DNA of 64,000 nt, taken from assembly GCA_019694755.1 (NCBI GenBank), contig JAIBBI010000001.1, positions 1 through 64,000 on the forward strand, in the 5' to 3' direction. Positions 49,930 through 58,933 of this stretch are shown here, piece by piece. How positions within the stretch are numbered: position 1 is the first letter of the stretch; every line of letters starts with the position of its first letter. A program made the translations under genes and the position numbers. The notes under the pieces were generated by a model. That model searched no databases and was not told the DNA's origin. It was given only the letters and a program-made list of their open reading frames with translations. The DNA is from Gemmataceae bacterium (GTDB taxonomy: Bacteria > Planctomycetota > Planctomycetia > Gemmatales > Gemmataceae).

Positions 49930-51770
49930 CGACCGAACCAAAGCGCCCGGGGAACTGGATGTACGCCCGCGGCGACAAGGTCTTTCGCGCAATCTGTCTG
50001 ACCGCAGCGGCGGCAGTACTGGCCGTTGTGGTCGGGCTGGTCGCGGTGTTAGTCGTCGAATCGTGGCCTTTCTGGCGACAGTTCGGATCGGCCGCGATTC
50101 GGGGGACGGAGTGGAACGCCGGCCGCGGACAGTTTGGGGTGTGGGCTCTGGTGTACGGAACGCTGATCACTTCAGCGATTGCGATGGTTCTGGCCGTCCC
50201 ACTTGGTGTGGGTACAGCCGCTTACCTTTCAGAAATTGCGAGCGGTTCAGTCCGGCGGGCCGGGTCGTTTCTGGTCGAACTACTGGCGGCCATCCCCAGC
50301 GTCGTTTACGGATTCTGGGGCCTGCTCTTTCTGACTCCCCTGGTCCGGCAGTTGTTTTCGCTGACAGGCCGGCCGTACTCGTCCGGGTCGGGACTCCTGG
50401 CGGCCGGCTTGATCCTCGCCATCATGATCCTGCCATATGTGACTGCAATCTCTTTCGATGTCTGTCGGGCCGTACCGCGGTCGCAGCGCGAGGGTGCGTT
50501 GGCTCTGGGAGCGACCCGTTGGCAGATCATCCGCGGCATAGTTTTGCCCTACGCCCGTCCGGGGATCTTCGCCGCATGCTTTCTCGCGCTGGGGCGGGCC
50601 TTGGGCGAGACTATGGCCGTCACCATGCTCATCGGGAATGTCGCCCGAATCGACCTCTCCGTGTACGGTCTTGGCGATTCCATCGCGAGTAAGATCGCCA
50701 ACGAATTAAATGAGGCGTCCGGCGATTTGCATCGCAGCGCCCTTGTCGGACTCGGGCTTCTTCTCTTCATTGTTACGGCGGCGGTCAACGTGGCGGCCCG
50801 ATGGCTCATTGCTCGAGCGAGTTCAGCCAAACGCCGTCGCGGGCTCTTCGAACGGCTTTTTCACTCTCGAGGCCACCTCACGCACATCGAAGGAGTTGCC
50901 CGGCATCCCAGCCTTCCGCCGCCGTCCATCTGGAATCAGCGGATCAACTCGATCATGACGTGGGTCCTGGCAAGTTGTCTATTCGTCACAATCTTGCCTC
51001 TGTTTCTGATCCTGGGTTACATCGCCGTTCGCGGGACGATGGCGCTCAATTGGGACTTCTTTACAAAGCTGCCCGCGCCGCCCGGCGAATCGGGAGGCGG
51101 CCTGGCACACGCACTGGGCGGGAGTGCGCTGCTGGTCTCGCTCGCGACTGTAGCGGCCGTGCCCGTGGGCATCCTGGCGGCAGTTTTCCTTTCGGAGTAT
51201 CGAACAAGCCGACTTGCCCCCGCGGTGCGATTTCTCGGCGAGTTGCTCGGTGGGGTACCGTCGATCATCCTCGGGATTTTCGCTTACACCCTGCTCGTCG
51301 GCCCGACGCGCAGTTTCTCGGCCTGGGCCGGCGCTTTTGCTTTGGCTGTCATGATGATCCCAATCGTTCTGAGGGCAACCGAGGAGTCGCTGCGACTCGT
51401 ACCGCAGGCACTTCGGAATGCCAGCTTTGCGCTAGGGGCTACCCAATGGCAGACGGCCGTAAAAGTGACCATTCCGGCCGCCATGCCGGCAATCATCACC
51501 GGCGTCTTCCTCGCAATCGCACGCATTGCGGGAGAAACAGCTCCACTGCTCCTGACGGCGTACGGCTCCAACTTTTGGCCCCGCAGCCCCAACGACCGCA
51601 CGCCATTCCTGGCCAAATACATCTTTGATTACTCGCGAAGCGGCTACCCTGACTGGGAACGTCAGGCATGGGCTGGCGCGCTGGTGTTGCTCGCTGTCGT
51701 CATGTTCCTGAATGTCGGTATCCGCCTTGCGACGGGCAAACGGGTGATTTCGGCGACCCGGGCGGATTAA
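49926..51770 (+). CDS. fused phosphate ABC permease PstC-PstA
   Basis: 614 residues, two complete permease units in one chain with no frameshift between. The PstC half (about 1-300) has SIPSVVYGFWGL-like AIPSVVYGFWGL and the ATPase-docking EAA loop REGALALGATRWQIIRGI. A linker of ~40 polar residues (about 301-335) leads to the PstA half (about 340-614) with GGVPSIILGIFAYTLL and a second EAA loop NASFALGATQWQTAVKV. In most bacteria these are two genes. The ATPase PstB and regulator PhoU are not adjacent; the kinase phoR follows after 8 bases. Confidence 0.92.
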   Translation: MTTEPKRPGNWMYARGDKVFRAICLTAAAAVLAVVVGLVAVLVVESWPFWRQFGSAAIRGTEWNAGRGQFGVWALVYGTLITSAIAMVLAVPLGVGTAAYLSEIASGSVRRAGSFLVELLAAIPSVVYGFWGLLFLTPLVRQLFSLTGRPYSSGSGLLAAGLILAIMILPYVTAISFDVCRAVPRSQREGALALGATRWQIIRGIVLPYARPGIFAACFLALGRALGETMAVTMLIGNVARIDLSVYGLGDSIASKIANELNEASGDLHRSALVGLGLLLFIVTAAVNVAARWLIARASSAKRRRGLFERLFHSRGHLTHIEGVARHPSLPPPSIWNQRINSIMTWVLASCLFVTILPLFLILGYIAVRGTMALNWDFFTKLPAPPGESGGGLAHALGGSALLVSLATVAAVPVGILAAVFLSEYRTSRLAPAVRFLGELLGGVPSIILGIFAYTLLVGPTRSFSAWAGAFALAVMMIPIVLRATEESLRLVPQALRNASFALGATQWQTAVKVTIPAAMPAIITGVFLAIARIAGETAPLLLTAYGSNFWPRSPNDRTPFLAKYIFDYSRSGYPDWERQAWAGALVLLAVVMFLNVGIRLATGKRVISATRAD

Positions 51771-51778
51771 AAGCGGTC

Positions 51779-53131
51779 ATGCCTCGGCGAATTCTCCTTG
51801 GCCAATCCCTGATTGCAGCAACGTGCGTCGCAGGTGTGTCCCTCTTCGCGACTCCGGGTGCGTATCTCACGGCCGGGTTGCTGGGTCTGTCGGCCGCCGT
51901 CGCGGTCGCTGTCCCGACAATTCTGGCAGTCCGGGCCTCGTCGGATGCGATTCGCCGGCTCACGTTTCGCGTCGATCAATTGGCCGCGGGCGAGTTCAGC
52001 GGAAAGGTGTATGTCGGAGTCGGCGGTGAACTACGGGCACTGGCGCAATCAGTAAACGCGTTGAGCGAAGCCACGGCCGGAAGACTCGATCAACTCGAGC
52101 GGGATCGCCGGCGGTTGGCCGGGATTCTGAGTGGGCTAGTCGAGGGCGTGGTCGCGCTCGATGCCGAGGATCGAATCGTCTTCGCCAACGCAAGGGCCGG
52201 ATCGCTCCTGGAATTCCCGCCAGACAGGGCCGTGGGAAGAAAGTTCTGGGAAGTAGTACGTCAGCGGACAGTTGACGAATTGGTCCGCGATGCGTCGATG
52301 GCCCAGGAACCCCGGCGTGCCGACATCGATTGGCAAAGCGCCTCACCCCGGAGCCTAGCTGTCTATGCCGCTCCGCTGGCTGGCGACGCAACGGGAATGA
52401 TCGTCGTGATTCACGACATGACGGACTTGCGTCGCCTAGAGAAACTTCGCCAGGAATTCGTTGCCAACGTTTCGCACGAGTTGAAGACGCCCCTTGCGGT
52501 GATCAAGGCGAGCGCCGAGACTCTGATCGACGGAGCGGTGGAGGATGTAGCGTACCGGCGGAAATTCCTGGACCAGATTGCCGAGCAGTCGGACAGGCTT
52601 CACGCACTGATACTCGACCTGCTCGCATTGGCCCGGATCGAGGGCAATGCCGTCCCGGCCGAGCCGGCCGCGGTGTCTGTGGATGAGCACGTCGGAGCCG
52701 CTGTCGAAAGACATCGAATTCGGGCGGAAGCGAAGCAAATCGAGCTTTACCAAATCGCAGGGCCGGCCGTGACGGCATGGGCAGAGGAGGAGGCCGTCGA
52801 AGTCATGCTCGACAATCTCATCGACAATGCCATCAAGTACACGCCGGAGAAAGGCAGGATCACCGTGAAATGGGGCGATCAGGCCGGCTGCACGTGGTTG
52901 GAAGTCAGCGACTCGGGAGTCGGAATACCGGAAGCGGACCTACCGCGGATCTTCGAGAGATTCTACCGCGTCGACAAAGCGCGATCACGCGAATTGGGCG
53001 GGACGGGCCTCGGTCTGGCCATTGTGAAGCACCTCGCTCAGACAAACGGCGGATCGGTGTCTGCCCGTAGCGCAGTCGGGAAGGGAAGTACGTTTACGAT
53101 CAAGCTTCCGGCCATGCCGCCCGGGCGATAG
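51779..53131 (+). CDS. phoR: PhoR-like sensor histidine kinase
   Basis: 450 residues from ATG 51779, 8 bases after the permease. Two N-terminal membrane helices (about 6-22 and 29-51) almost without a periplasmic loop, as in PhoR, then a HAMP-like region, a PAS domain (about 108-215; ILSGLVEGVVALDAEDRIVF), the HisKA helix with His233 in FVANVSHELKTPLAVIKAS, and a HATPase domain with DNLIDNAIKYTP (N-box), DSGVGIPEADLPRIFERFYR and GGTGLGLAIVKHL. With no large sensor loop, it probably reads phosphate through contact with the transporter. The cognate regulator phoB is not in the window. Confidence 0.9.
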   Translation: MPRRILLGQSLIAATCVAGVSLFATPGAYLTAGLLGLSAAVAVAVPTILAVRASSDAIRRLTFRVDQLAAGEFSGKVYVGVGGELRALAQSVNALSEATAGRLDQLERDRRRLAGILSGLVEGVVALDAEDRIVFANARAGSLLEFPPDRAVGRKFWEVVRQRTVDELVRDASMAQEPRRADIDWQSASPRSLAVYAAPLAGDATGMIVVIHDMTDLRRLEKLRQEFVANVSHELKTPLAVIKASAETLIDGAVEDVAYRRKFLDQIAEQSDRLHALILDLLALARIEGNAVPAEPAAVSVDEHVGAAVERHRIRAEAKQIELYQIAGPAVTAWAEEEAVEVMLDNLIDNAIKYTPEKGRITVKWGDQAGCTWLEVSDSGVGIPEADLPRIFERFYRVDKARSRELGGTGLGLAIVKHLAQTNGGSVSARSAVGKGSTFTIKLPAMPPGR

Positions 53132-53133
53132 TT

Positions 53134-54342
53134 TCAGCGGCCTAGGCGTGGCTCGAAAAGAAATCCGTTCTGGTCGGCCCGGAAGCGGAGCCCGTAGTTC
53201 GGGAATGGAATCGGGCCAATCATCGCATCATCAACTCGGCCATCGCCCGAACCTGTCAGGATCGGGATGCGATCGATGATCCGGACGTTGAGGGTCATTG
53301 TGCCGCTCAGTTTGCCACCAAGGCGAGGCGGCAACTTCCATTTCGCGGGCAGCGATTGCAGTATCAACCGGGTCGCGTCAAATTCGAACTTCATGTTGCT
53401 GCCGTTGGACGGGCGGAAGTCCAGAACCGCGCCGGAAACGTGCAACTCTCCCTCGGCCACTTTGCCACGCACGTCGCGAAGCAGCACGACGCCGTCCTCG
53501 ACCAGCACCTGCCCCGCGGCCGTCGCGGCCCGCAGATCAATCGAAGGGACGTACACTGAAGTATTTGCCGGGGTCAGCGCGACGCGATATCGCGTCTTGG
53601 CCGGGGCCGGCGGGATCTGAAGTTGCAGGTCCACCGGGGTCTGGCCTGCCAACTCGACGTGAGACCAGACAGACACCGGGACGTACGGCACGCGCCGGAG
53701 CATTTCCTGCGTTACGCTAACACCTGGCGACTTAAGATGGAGTGCAACCACGCCGCCCGCCTTGGGTGCCGCCCCTGCCACGGCCCATTTCCCGCCCCAG
53801 GCAGGATCGACAATGGTGCCCTGCATCGCGACCTGGCCCGACGCTTCGTTGACTTCACCATCCAGCCCGCGGAAGGACACATCGGGTTCGCCGTCCTTCT
53901 TGATCGTCACGCCGGCCCGGGTGAGCCGGATCGTGGGCAGTGGGCGGTCCGCGCCGGCCGGCTGCGGCGTCTTCGTGAGAAGATGCCCTTCGCGGTCGTG
54001 TCGGACGACGACGTGCAAATCGATTAGTGAAACCCGGGACGGATCATTGGACCCGGAAACGAGGTCTGTCAGCCCGACATCAGTCTCAACCCTGCCAATG
54101 GTAACGAACGGTTGCTGGCCCGTCGTCGCGTCCAACTCGTAGACCGCGACATCGGTGAGGATGGACCCGTCAAGGCCGACCTGCAGACCGCCCACGGTCA
54201 CCTTTGTCCCGAGAGCGGCAGAGATGCGTGAGGCGACACGGTTGGCCGCCATGTCCGACTGCATGACCGCGCGGGCGGCGAACCAGCCGCAGGTCAGGAG
54301 GCCCGACAAAACGAGTACCGATTTGATGAGGAATCGCATCAT
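53134..54342 (-). CDS. AsmA-like membrane-anchored protein
   Basis: 402 residues. One N-terminal membrane helix (FLIKSVLVLSGLLTCGWFAA), then a long beta-rich periplasmic part. The layout resembles AsmA/TamB/YhdP-type proteins: an early KVTVGGLQVGLDGSILTDVAV strip and late RLGGKLSGTMTLNVRIID and GSGDGRVDDAMIG blocks. Such proteins are thought to bridge inner and outer membranes and move lipids. Its ATG overlaps the stop of the M14-S9 gene by 4 bases, so the two are coupled, but a link in function is not obvious. It converges on phoR with 2 bases between stops. Confidence 0.7.
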   Translation of the reverse strand: MMRFLIKSVLVLSGLLTCGWFAARAVMQSDMAANRVASRISAALGTKVTVGGLQVGLDGSILTDVAVYELDATTGQQPFVTIGRVETDVGLTDLVSGSNDPSRVSLIDLHVVVRHDREGHLLTKTPQPAGADRPLPTIRLTRAGVTIKKDGEPDVSFRGLDGEVNEASGQVAMQGTIVDPAWGGKWAVAGAAPKAGGVVALHLKSPGVSVTQEMLRRVPYVPVSVWSHVELAGQTPVDLQLQIPPAPAKTRYRVALTPANTSVYVPSIDLRAATAAGQVLVEDGVVLLRDVRGKVAEGELHVSGAVLDFRPSNGSNMKFEFDATRLILQSLPAKWKLPPRLGGKLSGTMTLNVRIIDRIPILTGSGDGRVDDAMIGPIPFPNYGLRFRADQNGFLFEPRLGR

Positions 54343-57300
54343 GAACCGTCCGTGGAACCGCGTTCGGGAGCGCGGGCATCGACTCCGAGGCTCCGGCAGA
54401 TGAAATTAAACACCTGCCGCTGATAGTGCCGGCCGAAGATCCCGTGCCGGGAGGTCGGATAGACCATGACCTCGAAATCCTTGTCCGCCCGCTGAAGCGC
54501 CTGGATCAATTGCGCGGAATTCTGCACGTGAACGTTGTCATCCATCATACCGTGAATGAGCAGCAGTTTGCCGTGCAGTTGCCCGGCCGCCTTAACAACC
54601 GATGAGACATCGTACCCCTTCGCGTTGTCAGCGGGCAACCCCATGTAGCGTTCCGTGTAGATGGAGTCGTACAACCGCCAGTCGGTGACCGGAGCGCCCG
54701 AGACGCCGGCACAAAAAACCTTGGAGTGGGTCAGGGCGTAGGCCGTGATGTACCCGCCGAAACTGTGGCCCGACAAACCGATGCGTTTGCTGTCGACCCA
54801 AGGGTTCTTACCCAGCCATGCCACCGCGGTTTCAAGATCTCTCAATTCCTGGACTCCCAGTTGACGGTAGGATGTCCAGGACGACTGAGCTCCCCGGCCG
54901 CTGGCGCCCCGCGGATCGACCTTGAACACGATGATGCCGAGAGCTGCCAGCAAATGGTCGTCGAGTCGGACCGCGCCGACACTATCCGAAACCGTAGGCA
55001 TGTGCGGACCGGCATACGTTTTGACCCAGACGGGGTACTTTCGAGTCGGGTCGAAGTCCGGCGGATAGACAACGATTCCCTGCGTGGTGAAGTCATCAAG
55101 CGGCACCTCAACGGCCTCGACCTTGCCGAGCCTGTACTCCTCGCGCACGTAAGTCGGGTTGGAATCGAGCACGCGTACGAGTGTGCCGTCGGCCGCCCGA
55201 AGTCGGACCTGCCCCGCCGACTCTAATGCACTGACCGTGTCGATGAACATCGTTCCCGTGGCATTGAAACTCGCGGAGTGCGAGCCGGTTTCGGGCGTCA
55301 GCCGCTCGATGGCGGAGCCGTCGAGTTTGGCGCGATAAACGTTGGTGCCGATCGGCGAGTCTTTCGTTGCCAGAAGATAGACCCATCCGCCGGCAGCATC
55401 CACCTGAAGAATCTTGCGGGCCTCCCAGTCACCCGCCGTGACCGCGTTTCGCAGGAGGCCGTCTTTTCCGTAGCGGTAGGCATGCCGCCAGCCGGTGCGG
55501 TCGGAGAGAAACAAGAAGTCGCCGCCGGGAAGCGTGTGGAGCGGCCCGGTGTTGTCGACCCAGGCTTTTGTCGTTTCCCGGAAAAGTACCCGGGGCGACT
55601 CGCCGGTCTGCGGAATCGCAACGATGTCGTACCAGGTCTGGATTCGATTGCTGATATAGGCGTAGGCCATTTCGGCATCGAGCCAGCCGACCCGCTGGAT
55701 GATCATGTCGCCCGGGTCGTACCCGGGGAGCGACACCCAGCGAACTGTCGGCTCGACCGTGTCGGGGCGAGCCAGCGATTTGTCCGAGACATCGGGAATT
55801 TGCGCAATCCCGAGGCGGACGGTCGGGTTGGGATCGCCGGCCTTGGGATAAGGGTACTTCTCGACATCGAGCCGGGTCGGAATGTGATTGACCACGGAAT
55901 AGGTGTGAACCGGCGAGTCATCAAAGCGAATGAACGCCAGCCGGCGCGCGTCCGGAGACCACCAGAAGGCCGGCCCGGCCCGGTCGAAGACTTCTTCTTC
56001 GTAAACCCAGTCGGCCCGGCCATTGAGAACTGCCAGGCCGCCGTCGTTTGTCAGTCGACGGTCCTCCAATGCCGGCGACGAGACGAAAAGGTTACCGTTC
56101 AGCGTCCGCGCCACCGACCGCGAGCGCGGGCCGAGCGTCGCAAACTCACCAGCCGTCTGATCGCGAGTCAGTCGAACTGCGGGCGAACCATCGAAGAAGC
56201 CCAGATACAGATCCTTCTTGTGATTAAACAGGGCGGCCGATCGGGCCGAGTCCATTTGCAGCGACGGTCGACGGCTTAGTTCGTCGGCCGACTCAGCAAT
56301 GTCCGCATTGGCCCGCAGAGACTTCGAAAGGAGTTTGCGGTCAATGAACGGGCTCGATTTTCCGGTGCGGGCATGGACCTTGAGAAGTTGGGCGTCCTTG
56401 GTCTGGAGGAAATGCTCGCCGTCTTCCAGCCAGTCGAAATCGCGGGCGGGATTGCCCCCAAAGCTCACCGGCCGATTGCCGAACACGAGTGGAATATCCA
56501 CGGGCCGGTTCATCACCCGGTCTTCGGGCAAAGGCCTGACTCCGCCAGTGAGCGCTGGCGGCATCGCAGCCAAGCGTATCACGGGGTAATCCGAGCCGTC
56601 CTTCAGGCCGGCATCGAAGAAGTTCCAGGCGGCGAGACCGTCTTCGCTTTGAGGCTCGAGCAGCAGACCCGCAAGCATGCCGAGCGGTTGCCTGGTTTTC
56701 ACAACAACGGAGCCGGCGGGAACCTTCGTCGACTCTGTGCGAGGCGCGACTTCGAGACGGCGAAGCGTGTGCCCCTGAAAGGCCCGTGGGGCCGACTCGA
56801 TCCGGTTGACACGATACAACTCGGCATCGAGAACAAGATCCTCGCGGAGTTGGGTGAGTTCGATTCCGTGCCGTTGAAGACACTCGATGGCTTTGTCGAA
56901 TCCTGGTTGGATGACGTAGATGGGTGCAAGTGGGACTTCGAGCGTCGGCTCGACGCGTGAGACAACCGTGACCGGGTATTCTTTGGTCTGTGCCGTCGGT
57001 TTGCCATTCACCTCGACGAAGCCCAGCACCGATGCCTTTTCGCCAGTAGGCGTCGCCCGAGTGCGAAGTGCGAGGCGTTCATCGCCGGTGCGGGCGGGGA
57101 GTTTCTTTAACTCTTCCACATGCGCGGCGGCCTCCTGGCAGATGCCGCGCGAAAACTCGAGGCTGGCTTTCACCCGATCCGCGAACGGGGCATATGAATA
57201 CGATTCGCTGAGGACGCCGACCTTGCCGCGGATTCCGACATATTGAACACCGTAGCGCGGAGTAGCGGGATAAGTTTCCCAGCGAGTCCGGTCGGCCGAA

Positions 57301-58064
57301 AAATTGCCGTAGCGGAACGGCACGAAGCCCGTCGCCGCCTTCATCCGCTCGGCTGCGGCCGGGACCAGTATTGCCGCGATCTCCCCGGCCTTGCCCGCGT
57401 TCGGATGCCTCGAGGCGTCGTAGGTCATCGTGTGCCGGTGATAAGAACCGTTGGTAGTGTGCAGGTCGGCTACGACGGCCGGGTCCCATTCACGGAGACA
57501 CTTGACGAGGGCGCGGACTTCCGGCGTTTCCAGTTTCACGAAGTCGCGATTGAGGTCGAAACCGCCGGAGTTTTCGCGGTCGCCGACAGCGTCGGGTCCG
57601 CCCTGCTCCGCTCGTTTTCCTTGAGCGACCTTCTCATTGCCATCGGCATTGAAATTGGGCACCATCAGCACGACGATCTGCTTCAGCAAATCCCTGTCGC
57701 CACCAGTTGCCAGGTCCCGGCTCAGGGCGAGTAAAGCCTCCTTGCCGTCAACTTCTCCGGCATGGATGTTGCCGATCATCAGAACGACCGGTTTGCCCGA
57801 CTTGCGGGCCGCGACGGCATTGGTCACCGGCGGTTCGGCAATTACCCAGAGGGGAATTTCCCGCCCCTCTCCGCTTTTTCCGAGAGACAGGGGCACAAAC
57901 GATGGTGCCTGAGCAGCCATCGCCTTGCCGAACGCAAGTACTTCGGCATGGCGAGTCGTCGCCTTGTAGCCTGAGGATTCGGCCGTGGAGCGGGGCAGGT
58001 CGGCCGGGGCCGAAGTCGCGCAAGCGAGAAGCACGACTGCTGCGGGAATCCATCGCGCGAACAT
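54339..58064 (-). CDS. secreted fusion of M14 carboxypeptidase and S9 prolyl oligopeptidase
   Basis: 1241 residues with a signal peptide (MFARWIPAAVVLLACATSAP). The N-terminal third is an M14 zinc carboxypeptidase: His101 and Glu104 in GNIHAGEVDG, Asn172-Arg173 in DLNRDF, His202 in DLHTTNG and catalytic Glu287 in VLSESYSYAPF. The C-terminal ~700 residues are an S9 peptidase of the dipeptidyl-peptidase IV type: a beta-propeller (about 530-960; FWWSPDARRLAFIRFDDS) and a hydrolase domain with Ser1101 in SGHSFGGY, Asp1175/1176 in HGMMDDN and His1207 in SRHGIF. All key residues of both enzymes are kept and the frame is unbroken. One half trims from the C-terminus, the other removes N-terminal dipeptides. 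It overlaps the AsmA-like gene by 4 bases. Confidence 0.93.
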   Translation of the reverse strand: MFARWIPAAVVLLACATSAPADLPRSTAESSGYKATTRHAEVLAFGKAMAAQAPSFVPLSLGKSGEGREIPLWVIAEPPVTNAVAARKSGKPVVLMIGNIHAGEVDGKEALLALSRDLATGGDRDLLKQIVVLMVPNFNADGNEKVAQGKRAEQGGPDAVGDRENSGGFDLNRDFVKLETPEVRALVKCLREWDPAVVADLHTTNGSYHRHTMTYDASRHPNAGKAGEIAAILVPAAAERMKAATGFVPFRYGNFSADRTRWETYPATPRYGVQYVGIRGKVGVLSESYSYAPFADRVKASLEFSRGICQEAAAHVEELKKLPARTGDERLALRTRATPTGEKASVLGFVEVNGKPTAQTKEYPVTVVSRVEPTLEVPLAPIYVIQPGFDKAIECLQRHGIELTQLREDLVLDAELYRVNRIESAPRAFQGHTLRRLEVAPRTESTKVPAGSVVVKTRQPLGMLAGLLLEPQSEDGLAAWNFFDAGLKDGSDYPVIRLAAMPPALTGGVRPLPEDRVMNRPVDIPLVFGNRPVSFGGNPARDFDWLEDGEHFLQTKDAQLLKVHARTGKSSPFIDRKLLSKSLRANADIAESADELSRRPSLQMDSARSAALFNHKKDLYLGFFDGSPAVRLTRDQTAGEFATLGPRSRSVARTLNGNLFVSSPALEDRRLTNDGGLAVLNGRADWVYEEEVFDRAGPAFWWSPDARRLAFIRFDDSPVHTYSVVNHIPTRLDVEKYPYPKAGDPNPTVRLGIAQIPDVSDKSLARPDTVEPTVRWVSLPGYDPGDMIIQRVGWLDAEMAYAYISNRIQTWYDIVAIPQTGESPRVLFRETTKAWVDNTGPLHTLPGGDFLFLSDRTGWRHAYRYGKDGLLRNAVTAGDWEARKILQVDAAGGWVYLLATKDSPIGTNVYRAKLDGSAIERLTPETGSHSASFNATGTMFIDTVSALESAGQVRLRAADGTLVRVLDSNPTYVREEYRLGKVEAVEVPLDDFTTQGIVVYPPDFDPTRKYPVWVKTYAGPHMPTVSDSVGAVRLDDHLLAALGIIVFKVDPRGASGRGAQSSWTSYRQLGVQELRDLETAVAWLGKNPWVDSKRIGLSGHSFGGYITAYALTHSKVFCAGVSGAPVTDWRLYDSIYTERYMGLPADNAKGYDVSSVVKAAGQLHGKLLLIHGMMDDNVHVQNSAQLIQALQRADKDFEVMVYPTSRHGIFGRHYQRQVFNFICRSLGVDARAPERGSTDGS

Positions 58065-58128
58065 TGCGTATCCCTTCCGAGGAGTTTTCGCTCATTATGC
58101 TTGGCAAGGGTCGCCGAGGACAACCCCG

Positions 58129-58929
58129 TCAACTGCTCGCGCTGCGGTAACTCTGCATCGCCCGGCGGAATACTCGCCGGCTGACAAACAACAGTATGAC
58201 GGCCGACGCCACTAGATACGCGATCATTTGCGAATCGAGCAACTTGACGACCGAAGCGGCCGGCACGTTGACAGCCAGAAGTACGGGAATGATGAAGGTA
58301 AAAAACCACCCGATGGCATTTGTGTAGGGAGCGTTGAATATCTCTTTGGGGTATCGCATGAGACTCATGAACAGCCACCAGAGTTCGTAAAGGCTCTGAT
58401 TCCGAACGAGCCAAACGGCAGTGGCAGAAAGCATGAGCAGAAAGCTATATGCCATTGCGACGGCACACGTGAGGCCGACAGCGAAGGCGACATACGCCAT
58501 TGCAGGCGGAGGGACATCGAGTTGCAGTATTGACCGGGTCATCAGGATGAGGCCGAATACCGCGCTGGGCAGCGTCGACCACTCCACATGGCGGAATGAG
58601 ATCAGGAACTGCTCATCCACAGGTTTGAGCAGTACCAGATCGAGGTTTCCCGTACGCACCAGTTCGGAGAATTCACCGAAATTGGACAGAAAGAACGTCT
58701 CGATCAGGCTTTCCATCAGGTAGTAGGTACCGAGGAAGAAAAAGTACTGCGGCCGGCTCCAGCCTGCGACGGCAGCAGTGAAGTCGAACAGCCGATCGTA
58801 GAAGAACACCATCAGCCCGAGCCAGAGCAATTCAACGACCACCTTGATCAGGAAATTGCCGCGGAAAGCCATGTCTCCGAGAAGGCTGACGCGAGCGAAA
58901 GCGCGAAACAGTCGCACGTACCTCATCAT
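58129..58929 (-). CDS. ABC-2 type transporter permease
   Basis: 266 residues from ATG 58929 (or the adjacent ATG 58926), a few bases after the stop of the upstream permease gene. Six hydrophobic segments, cytoplasmic N-terminus (MMRYVRLFRAFARVSLLGDM). The loop with ELVRTGNLDLVLLKPVDEQF is typical of the ABC-2 permease group once called DUF990 (ABC2_membrane_6). It is the third gene of an ATPase-permease-permease operon, probably an exporter with one ATPase dimer and a permease heterodimer. Substrate not evident. Confidence 0.87.
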   Translation of the reverse strand: MMRYVRLFRAFARVSLLGDMAFRGNFLIKVVVELLWLGLMVFFYDRLFDFTAAVAGWSRPQYFFFLGTYYLMESLIETFFLSNFGEFSELVRTGNLDLVLLKPVDEQFLISFRHVEWSTLPSAVFGLILMTRSILQLDVPPPAMAYVAFAVGLTCAVAMAYSFLLMLSATAVWLVRNQSLYELWWLFMSLMRYPKEIFNAPYTNAIGWFFTFIIPVLLAVNVPAASVVKLLDSQMIAYLVASAVILLFVSRRVFRRAMQSYRSASS

Positions 58930-58933
58930 CGGT

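Noticed and set aside
49926-51770. Sequencing error fusing pstC and pstA
   Set aside because: The frame is continuous with a plausible polar linker and no residual stop or start signal at the junction; still worth read mapping.
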